The notes under the pieces are model-generated. The model searched no databases. It was not told where the DNA came from and worked only from the letters and a program-made list of their open reading frames with translations. The translations under genes and the position numbers were made by a program. A DNA stretch of 34,366 nt, taken from the NCBI GenBank assembly GCA_028279755.1, contig JANQNB010000010.1:156963-191328 (forward strand). Direction: 5' to 3'. Position 1 is the stretch's first letter. Each line of letters starts with the position of its first letter. Positions 15,567-22,616 of the stretch are shown here, one piece after another. The DNA comes from Candidatus Nanoarchaeia archaeon. GTDB lineage: Archaea; Nanobdellota; Nanobdellia; Woesearchaeales; UBA525.

Positions 15567-16028
15567 ATGGCTGAATTCAGGCACATCGTCCGAGTTGCGA
15601 ACACTGACTTGAAAGGCGAGCAGAAGATACTCATCGCGCTCCAGAAGATCAAGGGCGTGAGCCACAACCTTGCCGCTGCGCTCTGCCAGGTGGCAGGCGT
15701 GCCGAAGACCAAGAAGGCGGGAGAGCTCTCAGACGCGGAAGCGAAGAAGCTCGACGAAGCCATCAAGAACCCTGAAGCAGCAGGCATCCCGGCCTGGATG
15801 CTCAATCGCCGCAAAGACACGGAAACAGGGGAAGACAAGCACATCATTCTCGGCGACATCGACTACACGCTCGACCAGGACAAGAAGCGTGAGATGAAGA
15901 TGCGATCCTACAAGGGCGTGCGCTACCAGGCGAAGCTGCCGGTGCGCGGCCAGAGAACACGATCCAACTACCGCCCGAACAAGGGCAAGGTGACGATCAA
16001 GAAGCGCGTCACAGTGATCAGGAAGTAA
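15567..16028 (+). CDS. rps13: Ribosomal protein uS13
   Basis: 153 residues, the archaeal length. MAEFRHIVRVANTDLKGEQK is the family opening; KIKGVSHNLA is the helix-hairpin region; the basic C-terminal tail (RGQRTRSNYRPNKGK) reaches toward the P-site tRNAs. It sits in the head of the small subunit. GAGGAG lies 7 bases before ATG 15567; upstream in-frame GTG codons fall within the structured leader and are rejected. It opens the operon rps13-rps4-rps11-rpoD and is followed by rps4 after one base. Confidence 0.96.
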   Translation: MAEFRHIVRVANTDLKGEQKILIALQKIKGVSHNLAAALCQVAGVPKTKKAGELSDAEAKKLDEAIKNPEAAGIPAWMLNRRKDTETGEDKHIILGDIDYTLDQDKKREMKMRSYKGVRYQAKLPVRGQRTRSNYRPNKGKVTIKKRVTVIRK

Positions 16029-16029
16029 A

Positions 16030-16887
16030 ATGGGCGATCCAAAAAGAATCAGGAAGAAGTTCGAGACCCCGGTGCACCCCTGGGTCGGCAGCCGCATCGC
16101 GACTGAGAAGAAGCTCATCTATGACTACGGCCTGCGCAACAAGACTGAAGTGTGGCGCATGGACACGATCCTGAAGCGGTTCAAGGACCGTGCGAAGAAG
16201 CTCCTGGCGCAATCCGGCAACCAGGCCATGGTCGAGCAGCAGCAGCTCCTGCAGCGCATGGCCCGTCTTGGCCTGACAAAGCAGGGTGCGAGTTTCGACG
16301 ACATCCTGGGCCTGCCGATCGAGGCGGTCATGGAACGGCGCCTGCAGAGCATCCTGATCAAGAAGCATCTGGCGCGCACGCCGAAGCAGGCGCGGCAGAT
16401 GATCACGCATCGCCACGTCACAGTCGGCGGTAAGGTCATCACAAGCCCAGGCTATCTCGTCACGATCGAAGAGGAAGGCCAGATCGGCTTCACGCCGCGC
16501 AGCAAGTTTGTCAGTGAAGCCCATCCTGAGCGCTTGAGCGAGGAAGAGCTCGCACGCAAGCGCGCCAAGGAAGAGGCGAAGCAGCAGAAGGACAAGGGCG
16601 AGGGCGAAGACGCCGCCACCTTCGACGAGAAAGCGATCGAGCAGGCAGAAGTCCTTGCTGGTGAGAAGAAAGTCGACAGTGTCAAGGACGCGGTGAAGGA
16701 AGAAGAGAAGAAGGAAGAACCCGCGACTGAAAAGAAGGACGAGAAAGAAGCTCCTGAGACCCCGAAGGAAACCGAGCCTGCGAAAGAAGAGAAGGTCGGA
16801 GAGAAGACGACCGAGAAACCTGACACTCCTGAAGAACCAGAAAAACCAGTTGAGCCTGAGGATACTCCTGAAGAGGGTGACAAATAA
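16030..16887 (+). CDS. rps4: Ribosomal protein uS4 with long acidic C-terminal tail
   Basis: 285 residues against about 170-190 in other archaea. Residues 1-170 are the normal protein: [18 protein letters not shown] opening, the S4 RNA-binding domain near 98-160 ([26 protein letters not shown]). From about residue 172 on, the chain is low-complexity Glu/Lys/Pro/Thr ([18 protein letters not shown], then PE-, TP- and EK-rich repeats ending EEGDK). uS4 is a primary 16S rRNA binder and lies near the mRNA entry. The tail is probably disordered. The stop overlaps the rps11 start by one base (TAATG). Confidence 0.95.
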   Translation: MGDPKRIRKKFETPVHPWVGSRIATEKKLIYDYGLRNKTEVWRMDTILKRFKDRAKKLLAQSGNQAMVEQQQLLQRMARLGLTKQGASFDDILGLPIEAVMERRLQSILIKKHLARTPKQARQMITHRHVTVGGKVITSPGYLVTIEEEGQIGFTPRSKFVSEAHPERLSEEELARKRAKEEAKQQKDKGEGEDAATFDEKAIEQAEVLAGEKKVDSVKDAVKEEEKKEEPATEKKDEKEAPETPKETEPAKEEKVGEKTTEKPDTPEEPEKPVEPEDTPEEGDK

Positions 16888-17450
16888 TGGCAGAGAAAGA
16901 AGCGAAGCCTGCTGAGAAACAAAAACCTGCGGAGAAGCCAGCTGCGAAGCCAGCCAAGCCTGCGGAAAAACCGGCTGCTAAGCCAGAGGCCAAGCCGGCT
17001 GGCAAGCCTGGCGACAAGCCAACTGCAGCAGTCAAGTCCGCACCGCGAAAGTTCGAGCGCAAGCCACTGCGCTGGGGAGTCGCGCACATCCTCGCAAGTT
17101 ACAATAACACGATCATCCACGTCACAGACGTGACCGGCAGCGAGACCATCGCGCTTGTCAGCGGCGGCCAGATGGTGAAGTCTGACCGGCTAGAAAGCAG
17201 TCCGACCACGGCGATGAGCGCCGCTGCCAAGACTGCCGAAATTTGTCATGATAAAGGTATCACTGGGTTGCACGTGAAGATTCGCGCGCCAGGCGGCCAC
17301 AACGGGCCGATGCATCCAGGTCCTGGAGCGCAAGCAGCAGTCCGTGCTTTGAGCAGGCGCGGCATCCGCGTTGGTTTCATCGAGGATGTCACGCCGATCG
17401 CGCACGGCGGCTGTCGCAAAAAAGGGGGAAAGCGGGGGCGACGCGTATGA
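16887..17450 (+). CDS. rps11: Ribosomal protein uS11 with Lys/Ala/Pro N-terminal extension
   Basis: 187 residues against about 130 usually. Residues 1-60 are a repeated PAEK/PAAKP-type stretch like histone H1 tails; the canonical protein starts near Trp63 ([14 protein letters not shown]) and keeps the [15 protein letters not shown] and [18 protein letters not shown] blocks and the [13 protein letters not shown] end. It forms the platform of the small subunit. The start overlaps the rps4 stop by one base and the stop overlaps the rpoD start as ATGA. The extension is coded in frame directly after the rps4 tail, making about 500 bp of low-complexity sequence over the junction. Confidence 0.95.
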   Translation: MAEKEAKPAEKQKPAEKPAAKPAKPAEKPAAKPEAKPAGKPGDKPTAAVKSAPRKFERKPLRWGVAHILASYNNTIIHVTDVTGSETIALVSGGQMVKSDRLESSPTTAMSAAAKTAEICHDKGITGLHVKIRAPGGHNGPMHPGPGAQAAVRALSRRGIRVGFIEDVTPIAHGGCRKKGGKRGRRV

Positions 17451-18241
17451 AAGCCACAAAGCTTGCTGGAAAAGGGAACGACCTTGTGCTGGAGCTCAAG
17501 GGCATCACATTCGCACAGGCGAACACCCTGCGGCGTTTGATGCTCAATGAAGTGCCGGTCTTGGCGATCGAGACGATCGAGTTCAAGCAGAACAGCGGCA
17601 TCCTCTATGACGAGATGCTCGGACTCCGCTTGGGACTCGTGCCACTCACGACTGATCTCAAGGGTTACAGTCTGCCTGGCGAGGACGAGGTCAAGAGCGG
17701 CGAGTACACGGCCAAGTCCAGTGTGAAGCTCACGCTCCAGGCCAAAGGACCGGGCATCGTCTATGCCAAGGACCTCAAGAGCAAGGACCCGAAAGTCAAG
17801 CCGGTCTTTCCGGACATGCCGCTCGTGAAGCTCCTCGAGGGCCAGGAAGTCGAGCTTGTCGCGACTGCAGTGCTCGGTCTCGGCAAGAACCACGCAAAGT
17901 GGAGCCCCGGCCTTGTCTACTACCGACAGAAGCCGAGCATGAAGGTCGGCAAGGACGCTGACGCGAAGGCCATCATGAAAACGCTGAAGGAAACCAGCCT
18001 GAACGCGGTCAGCGAGAAGGGCGGCAAGCTTGTCGTGGACGACAAGAAGCTCGCGCTCGAGGAAGCGCCTGACACGTACCAGGATGTGAGCAAGAGCCTC
18101 GCGCTGGAGTACAGCGACGACACATTCATTTTCACCATCGAGAGCTGGGGCCAACTCAGCCCGAAAGACATCATCGGTGCGGCAGTCGACCGCATGAGCA
18201 CCTACCTCGCCGACTTCGAGAAGTTGGTGAAAGCGCTGTAA
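17447..18241 (+). CDS. rpoD: RNA polymerase subunit Rpo3 (RpoD)
   Basis: 264 residues. Rpo3 forms the assembly platform of archaeal RNA polymerase with Rpo11. [30 protein letters not shown] is the alpha-like dimerisation region (residues 15-45); [13 protein letters not shown] and the C-terminal [15 protein letters not shown] block are family hallmarks. The insertion domain (about residues 145-215) contains no cysteine at all, so the ferredoxin-like 4Fe-4S cluster found in many archaeal Rpo3 proteins is absent. The start ATG overlaps the rps11 stop by 4 bases. The tRNA-Leu gene follows 20 bases after the stop. Confidence 0.95.
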   Translation: MKATKLAGKGNDLVLELKGITFAQANTLRRLMLNEVPVLAIETIEFKQNSGILYDEMLGLRLGLVPLTTDLKGYSLPGEDEVKSGEYTAKSSVKLTLQAKGPGIVYAKDLKSKDPKVKPVFPDMPLVKLLEGQEVELVATAVLGLGKNHAKWSPGLVYYRQKPSMKVGKDADAKAIMKTLKETSLNAVSEKGGKLVVDDKKLALEEAPDTYQDVSKSLALEYSDDTFIFTIESWGQLSPKDIIGAAVDRMSTYLADFEKLVKAL

Positions 18242-18261
18242 ACAACTTGGCACACTCGAAC

Positions 18262-18345
18262 GAGGGGGTGCCGGAGTGGTCAAACGGGCTAGGTTGAGGG
18301 CCTAGTAGCTTAGTGCTTGCGCGGGTTCGAACCCCGTCCCCCTCA
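18262..18345 (+). tRNA. tRNA-Leu (anticodon GAG)
   Basis: The acceptor stem GAGGGGG (18262-18268) pairs with CCCCCTC (18338-18344), discriminator A at 18345. The anticodon arm is CTAGG-TTGAGGG-CCTAG, giving anticodon GAG (reads CUC and CUU). A long variable arm follows, as in class II tRNAs, then the T arm GCGGG-TTCGAAC-CCCGT. CCA is not encoded. No intron. It lies between rpoD and rpl18e with no TATA box of its own, so it is probably cut from the ribosomal protein transcript. Confidence 0.95.
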
Positions 18346-18412
18346 TGCGAAGCAGGAGGGGACGGTCCCGAACGGCTTTGCCGTGAGGACATCGTCCCCC
18401 TCATACGAAGCA
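18335..18412 (+). repeat. Duplicated tRNA-Leu 3' end with internal hairpin
   Basis: The 20 bases at 18335-18354 (tRNA 3' end plus 9 flanking bases) recur at 18393-18412 with one mismatch. Between the copies, GAGGGGACG at about 18356-18364 pairs with the second copy's CGTCCCCCTC (one bulged C), and ACGGC-TTT-GCCGT forms the tip. The result is a long hairpin just before the rpl18e start at 18421. It could be a processing signal, a leftover of tRNA-targeted integration, or a translation-control element. Confidence 0.65.
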
Positions 18413-18420
18413 ACAAGAAA

Positions 18421-18765
18421 ATGCAAAAGAAGAACCAGCACCTGGGAGCGCTCATCACGACGCTCAAGCGACAGGCGATCGAGAAGCAGCGACCGCTCTG
18501 GAAGCGCATCGCGTCTGATCTCGAGAAGCCGAGCAGGCAGCGGCGCGCTGTCAACCTGTGGAAGCTCGACAAGTTCGCGAAGGACGGCGAGATCGTCATC
18601 GTGCCGGGCAAGGTGCTCGGCGACGGCGTGCTCACCAAGAAGGTCACGGTCGCAGCCTTCTCGTACAGCGCGGAAGCCAGGAAGAAGCTGGACAAGAACG
18701 CGATCACGATTTCAGAATTGCTCAAGAAACAACCTGATGGCAAAGGCATCAGGATCATGGGATAA
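18421..18765 (+). CDS. rpl18e: Ribosomal protein eL18
   Basis: 114 residues, the normal length for the archaeal/eukaryotic-type large-subunit protein (no bacterial counterpart outside the uL15-like fold). The opening MQKKNQHLGALITTLKRQ and the core VNLWKLDKFAKDGEIVIVPGKVLGDG are characteristic. The longer frame starting at 18313 begins inside the tRNA and is rejected. There is no clear ribosome binding site apart from A-rich sequence after the hairpin. It is followed 2 bases later by rpl13. Confidence 0.95.
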   Translation: MQKKNQHLGALITTLKRQAIEKQRPLWKRIASDLEKPSRQRRAVNLWKLDKFAKDGEIVIVPGKVLGDGVLTKKVTVAAFSYSAEARKKLDKNAITISELLKKQPDGKGIRIMG

Positions 18766-18767
18766 CA

Positions 18768-19193
18768 ATGGCAATTATTATTGATGCACAGGACGCGATT
18801 GTCGGCCGGGTTGCGGCGTACGCAGCGAAGCAAGCACTGCTCGGTCAGACTGTGCATATCATCAATGCTGAGAAAGCGGTGATGAGCGGGGCGAAACGCA
18901 CCTCGATCAACGAAGCCAAGAGGAAGAACGCGATGGGCGTCCCGAGGAAAGGCCCGTACTTCAGCAAGCTGCCTGACCGCTATGTGCGTCGCATCATCCG
19001 GGGCATGCTTCCGTACAAGCAGCCACGAGGCAGAGCGGCGTTCGAGCGCATCATGTGCTACATCGGCAAGCCGAAGAGCGTGGAAGGCGAAGCCATCCGC
19101 GTGCCTGGCGCTGACGCGAACAAGCTGCCCAACCTCAAATACCTCACGATCGGCAAGATCTGCGAAGAGCTCGGAGGCAAGCACCATGACTAA
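18768..19193 (+). CDS. rpl13: Ribosomal protein uL13
   Basis: 141 residues, standard archaeal length. IIDAQDAIVGRVAAYAAKQ is the N-terminal strand-helix, RKGPYFSKLPDRYVRRIIRGMLPYK the conserved basic core, and LPNLKYLTIGKICEELGG the archaeal C terminus. It is an early-binding protein of the large subunit. Its end overlaps the start of rps9 by 8 bases, so the two are translationally coupled. Confidence 0.96.
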   Translation: MAIIIDAQDAIVGRVAAYAAKQALLGQTVHIINAEKAVMSGAKRTSINEAKRKNAMGVPRKGPYFSKLPDRYVRRIIRGMLPYKQPRGRAAFERIMCYIGKPKSVEGEAIRVPGADANKLPNLKYLTIGKICEELGGKHHD

Positions 19194-19587
19194 GAAACCC
19201 ATCCATCGCGCTGGCAAGCGGAAACGCGCTGTTGCGCGCGCCACCCTCAAGTCAGGGACTGGCAAGATCAAGATCAATAACATTCTCTTGGACCATTATG
19301 GCACTGCCATGCTTCGCGCGAGGATCCTCGAGCCGGTCAAGCTCGCCGGCGCGAGCGCTGCAAACCTTGACATCTATGTCAGGGTCAACGGCGGCGGCCA
19401 GACTGGCCAGGCAGACGCGGTTCGTTTGGCGATCGGTCGCGCCCTCGCAGACCACGACGCCAAGCTGCGCCAGGTCTATCTCGATTACGACCGACAGCTT
19501 CTCGTGGCAGATGTGCGCCGCAAGGAGCCTGCCAAGCCGAACAGCCACGGCAGCGCGCGTGCGAAAAGGCAAAAAAGCTACCGATGA
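19186..19587 (+). CDS. rps9: Ribosomal protein uS9
   Basis: 133 residues. MTKKPIHRAGKRKRAVARAT opening, the INN-to-HYGTAMLRARI middle, NGGGQTGQADAVRLAIGRAL helix, and the conserved C-terminal KRQKSYR whose last Arg touches P-site tRNA. ATG 19186 lies inside the rpl13 end with GGAGG about 9 bases upstream. In most archaea rpoN and rpoK follow rps9; neither is present in this window. Confidence 0.96.
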   Translation: MTKKPIHRAGKRKRAVARATLKSGTGKIKINNILLDHYGTAMLRARILEPVKLAGASAANLDIYVRVNGGGQTGQADAVRLAIGRALADHDAKLRQVYLDYDRQLLVADVRRKEPAKPNSHGSARAKRQKSYR

Positions 19588-19617
19588 GACTGGTCTCAGC
19601 GCAGAACGGACAGGTCC

Positions 19618-19749
19618 GTGAAGAAAGGTTCTCGAGCACTGCTCAGTATGTCCATGCGCTTCATCACGTTGGCGAGCCTGTTGGAAGAGTTCATGTCGCC
19701 AGCAGCGTTCGACGCCCATGCGAAACGCCTCTGGGCCGAGCTCATGTAA
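19618..19749 (+). CDS. Possible 43-residue protein after rps9
   Basis: A frame from GTG 19618 to TAA 19747-19749 would encode a short protein beginning MKKGSRALLSMSMRFITLAS and ending RLWAELM, mostly amphipathic helix. A competing 69-residue frame starting at 19584 overlaps the rps9 stop but has a composition (Arg/His/Val/Pro) like a shadow of this one. The ribosome binding site is weak (aggtcc). I recognise no family. It occupies the place where rpoN would be expected but is not similar to it. Coding status is doubtful. Confidence 0.3.
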   Translation: MKKGSRALLSMSMRFITLASLLEEFMSPAAFDAHAKRLWAELM

Positions 19750-19755
19750 CACAAG

Positions 19756-19764
19756 CTTTAAAAA
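19756..19764 (+). promoter_or_regulatory. TATA box of the suf operon
   Basis: CTTTAAAAA is centred 26 bp upstream of the ArsR-like gene's ATG at 19786, so transcription should start at the start codon. Confidence 0.6.
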
Positions 19765-19766
19765 CC

Positions 19767-19784
19767 CGTGAAAAATTCTTCACG
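19767..19784 (+). promoter_or_regulatory. Candidate operator of the suf operon
   Basis: CGTGAAAAATTCTTCACG is an inverted repeat with 6-base arms (CGTGAA/TTCACG) around AAATTC. It lies between the TATA box and the start codon, overlapping the predicted transcription start, an ideal place for repression by the ArsR-like protein encoded directly downstream. Confidence 0.55.
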
Positions 19785-19785
19785 T

Positions 19786-20142
19786 ATGTCTAAAGTTGAC
19801 GTCGATGTGGAACAGCACACCTTCTGTCTCGAAACCCTGGCGAACGAATTGCGCCTCGACATCATCAGGCTGATCAACGAGCAGCCGATGAACGTCACGC
19901 AGATCGCGAAGAAGACTGGCGCGGAACGGTCGCGCGTGAGCCACGCACTGCAGATACTGCGCCAATGCCACCTGGTCGAGACAGAGAAGAAAGGAAGGGA
20001 GATCATCTACAAGCTCAGCGAGAAAACGCCCTTGTTCAAGAAGCAGCACGGGGACATCTTCTCTATGATCCACGAGCATGCCCGTGTCTCCTGCCCGAGT
20101 TGCAAGAAGTTCCACGCCAAGAGGATGAAGCATGCCAAGTGA
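19786..20142 (+). CDS. ArsR-like winged-helix regulator heading the suf operon
   Basis: 118 residues. A winged-helix DNA-binding domain spans residues 12-80: LANELRLDIIRLINEQ, helix-turn-helix NVTQIAKKTGAERSRVSHALQILR, and the wing GREIIYKLS. The C-terminal tail holds CPSC (Cys103, Cys106) with nearby His, and Cys14 and Cys61 lie within the domain, so a metal or iron-sulfur cluster could be bound. The gene overlaps sufB by 11 bases and has a palindrome at its own start. By analogy with SufR and IscR it probably represses the operon and is released when clusters run short; that is inference. ATG 19786 is chosen over the GTG at 19768, which lies in the operator. Confidence 0.85.
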   Translation: MSKVDVDVEQHTFCLETLANELRLDIIRLINEQPMNVTQIAKKTGAERSRVSHALQILRQCHLVETEKKGREIIYKLSEKTPLFKKQHGDIFSMIHEHARVSCPSCKKFHAKRMKHAK

Positions 20143-21532
20143 GCTCGCGATCAGCCGCGACCGCCATGAGCAGGCGAGCGCGGCCAAGATCCGCTATCAG
20201 GAGTCTCCAGGCCTCACTGAGGAGGTCGTCCGCAAGATCAGTGCGAGCAAGAACGAACCGCAATGGATGCTCGACATCCGGCTCGCGGCGTTCAAAGCCT
20301 TTGAAGACAAGGCCATGCCCGCATGGGACAAGCAACCTGACCTTTCCGGGCTCGACCTCAACAAGATCAGCTATTATGTCGCGCCAGACGCCAAGCAGAG
20401 CCATACCTGGGACGAGGTGCCTGACGAGATCAAGGACACGTTCGAGAAGCTCGGCATCCCGGAAGCGGAGCGGAAAGCGCTCGGCGGCGTGGGCGGCCAG
20501 TGGGACAGTGAAGTCGTCTATCACAACCTGAAAAAAGAGCTGGAAGAGCAGGGCGTCATCTTCGAGAACCTCGACGTAGCAGTCCAGGAATATCCCGAGC
20601 TCGTCAAGAAGCACTTCTCCAAATGCATCAACATCCATGATCACAAATTCATCTCTCTCCACTACGCGGTCTGGAGCGGGGGAACGTTCATCTACGTGCC
20701 GAAAGGCGTCAAGGTCGAGATTCCCCTGCAGGCCTATTTCCGCATGAACACTGAGAGTATGGGACAGTTCGAGCACACGCTCATCATCGTGGACGAAGGC
20801 GCGGAACTGCATTACATCGAAGGCTGCTCTGCCCCCCGATACGATACGAGCTCGTTGCACGCTGGCGGGGTCGAGATTTTTGTCAAGCCAGGAGCGCGTG
20901 CCCGCTACTCCAGCGTTGAGAACTGGAGCAAGAACACGTACAACCTCAACACGAAGCGCGCGATCGTCGAGAAAGATGGTGTCATCGAGTGGATCGGCGG
21001 CAACCTCGGCAGCGGCGTGACGATGCTGTATCCCTGCTCTGTCTTGCAAGGCCAAGGCGCGCGCGCAGACCACATCAGCATCGCGTTCGCAGCGAAAGGC
21101 CAGGACCAGGATACTGGCGCGAAAGTCTATCACCTGGCGCCGAAAACAACAAGCACGATCAAGGCGAAGAGCATCAGCCAGGGCGGCGGCAGGACAAACT
21201 ATCGCGGCCATCTCTTCATCAAGAAAGGCGCGACTGGCTCGAAAGCGAGCGTCGAATGCGACGCCCTGATGTTCGACCAGGAATCCTCGACAGACACCAT
21301 CCCGTACATCGACGTGCAGGAAGAGGATGTCGAGATGGCGCACGAAGCGCGCGTCGGCAAGATCAGCGACGAGAACATCTTCTACCTGATGAGCCGCGGC
21401 CTGTCAGAGGAGGAAGCGGTCGAGATGATCGTCAACGGCTTCCTCGAACCGGTCACGAAAGAACTCCCGATCGAGTACGCAGTCGAGCTGAACAAGTTGA
21501 TAACGCTCGAGATCGAAGGCAGCCTGGGGTAA
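20132..21532 (+). CDS. sufB: Fe-S cluster scaffold SufB
   Basis: 466 residues, the normal length. SufB with SufC and SufD forms the scaffold on which clusters are built. The sequence keeps the N-terminal helices (NEPQWMLDIRLAAFKAFE), the VYHNLKKELEEQGVIF block, the right-handed beta-helix, and the C-terminal active residues: Cys376 in VECDALMF (equivalent of E. coli Cys405) and His404-Glu405 in HEARVGKIS (equivalent of His433-Glu434). GAGG precedes ATG 20132 inside the regulator gene's end. sufD follows 4 bases later. Confidence 0.97.
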   Translation: MPSELAISRDRHEQASAAKIRYQESPGLTEEVVRKISASKNEPQWMLDIRLAAFKAFEDKAMPAWDKQPDLSGLDLNKISYYVAPDAKQSHTWDEVPDEIKDTFEKLGIPEAERKALGGVGGQWDSEVVYHNLKKELEEQGVIFENLDVAVQEYPELVKKHFSKCINIHDHKFISLHYAVWSGGTFIYVPKGVKVEIPLQAYFRMNTESMGQFEHTLIIVDEGAELHYIEGCSAPRYDTSSLHAGGVEIFVKPGARARYSSVENWSKNTYNLNTKRAIVEKDGVIEWIGGNLGSGVTMLYPCSVLQGQGARADHISIAFAAKGQDQDTGAKVYHLAPKTTSTIKAKSISQGGGRTNYRGHLFIKKGATGSKASVECDALMFDQESSTDTIPYIDVQEEDVEMAHEARVGKISDENIFYLMSRGLSEEEAVEMIVNGFLEPVTKELPIEYAVELNKLITLEIEGSLG

Positions 21533-21536
21533 GATC

Positions 21537-22616
21537 ATGCAAGCGAATATGCAGCAAGGAGTCCCAGTCCATGTCAAGACGCCCATGGGTGCCTGGGGTT
21601 TTTTCGACACGCTCGACTTTGCAGACGGGAGCGAGCACACGCTCGAGTATGATGCTCCGGACGGCATCGAAGTCACACCCTTCTCGGCACTGAGCGAGGA
21701 GCAGGAAGAACTGATGCGCGACAGGATCGGCGCTCTTGTCACGCCAGACCAGGACCGGATCATCGCTGAGCATTACACCAGGATGAACGGCGGCCTCCTG
21801 ATACATGTCAAAGCCTCTGTGTTCAAGCCATTGTTCATCAGGCACGTCCTGGCCAAGAGCAGCTATTGGCACACCCTGATCATCGTCGAGCCAGGTGCGC
21901 AGGCCAAGATCATCGAGCAATTTGAAGGCAGCGCTCCAATTGCCAGCCACGTCACTGAAGTCTTTGTCCAGGAGAACGCGCACATGTTCTACGCGAACAC
22001 GCAGGAGCTCAAGGGAAATTTCCTCGCTCGCCGCATGGGCGCTGTGGACACGGATGCAAGCCTGGATTGGTTCGAGCTCAACGCGAACAAGGGCACGACC
22101 TACAGCCGCGTGCAATCGAACCTGCACGGCACTGCTGCGAGCACGAAGAATCTGAGCATTTACCTCGCAGACGAGAAAAGCCGGTTGGATTTCGGCGCGA
22201 AAGCCGAGCATGGCGCGATGCACGGCGAGAGTCAGCTCCTCACGAAAGGGGTGCTGAGCGGCGCAGCCAAGGGCATCTACGAAGGCACGCTGCACATCGG
22301 CGAGGACGCGGCCAAGAGCTGCGCGTACCAGGAACAGCATGCCCTCCTGCTGACAGAGCACGCTGATGTCAAGGCGAGCCCGATGCTCTTCATCGACAAC
22401 AATGATGTGAAGTGCAGCCACGCCGCTACGGCGAGCAAGCCAGACCAGGAGAAGATGTTCTACCTGAACGCGCGCGGGCTTGACAAGCACGCAGCGAAAC
22501 GCCTGCTCATCAAGGCATTTGTCTGGCCAGTCGTGGAAGCAGTGCCGGCCTACGCCTGCAACTCGATCATCCCCTTATGCAAGAAGATCATCGAACGCTT
22601 TGAGGTGGGACAATGA
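21537..22616 (+). CDS. sufD: SufBCD complex subunit SufD
   Basis: 359 residues. SufD pairs with SufB through the beta-helix. The C-terminal signature CSHAATASKPDQEKMFYL holds Cys293 and His295 (the latter equivalent to E. coli His360 involved in cluster assembly at the SufB-SufD interface), followed by the ARGLDKHAAKRLLIKAF helix. The N-terminal region is shorter and less conserved than SufB, as is usual. Its end overlaps sufS by 4 bases (ATGA). Confidence 0.95.
   Translation: MQANMQQGVPVHVKTPMGAWGFFDTLDFADGSEHTLEYDAPDGIEVTPFSALSEEQEELMRDRIGALVTPDQDRIIAEHYTRMNGGLLIHVKASVFKPLFIRHVLAKSSYWHTLIIVEPGAQAKIIEQFEGSAPIASHVTEVFVQENAHMFYANTQELKGNFLARRMGAVDTDASLDWFELNANKGTTYSRVQSNLHGTAASTKNLSIYLADEKSRLDFGAKAEHGAMHGESQLLTKGVLSGAAKGIYEGTLHIGEDAAKSCAYQEQHALLLTEHADVKASPMLFIDNNDVKCSHAATASKPDQEKMFYLNARGLDKHAAKRLLIKAFVWPVVEAVPAYACNSIIPLCKKIIERFEVGQ

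Noticed and set aside
17246-18283. 345-codon minus-strand frame opposite rpoD
   Set aside because: Shadow of rps11 and rpoD.
18335-18412. An integrated element bounded by tRNA repeats
   Set aside because: Only 58 bp separate the copies and there is no integrase; too small to be a mobile element now.
18313-18420. 36 extra N-terminal codons of rpl18e
   Set aside because: They begin inside tRNA-Leu and its hairpin; eL18 homology starts at 18421.
19584-19793. 69-codon frame overlapping the rps9 stop
   Set aside because: Composition is shadow-like and it would end inside the suf regulator start and operator.
20063-21343. Long minus-strand frame opposite sufB
   Set aside because: sufB is unmistakable on the plus strand; long opposite frames arise from GC-rich codon bias.
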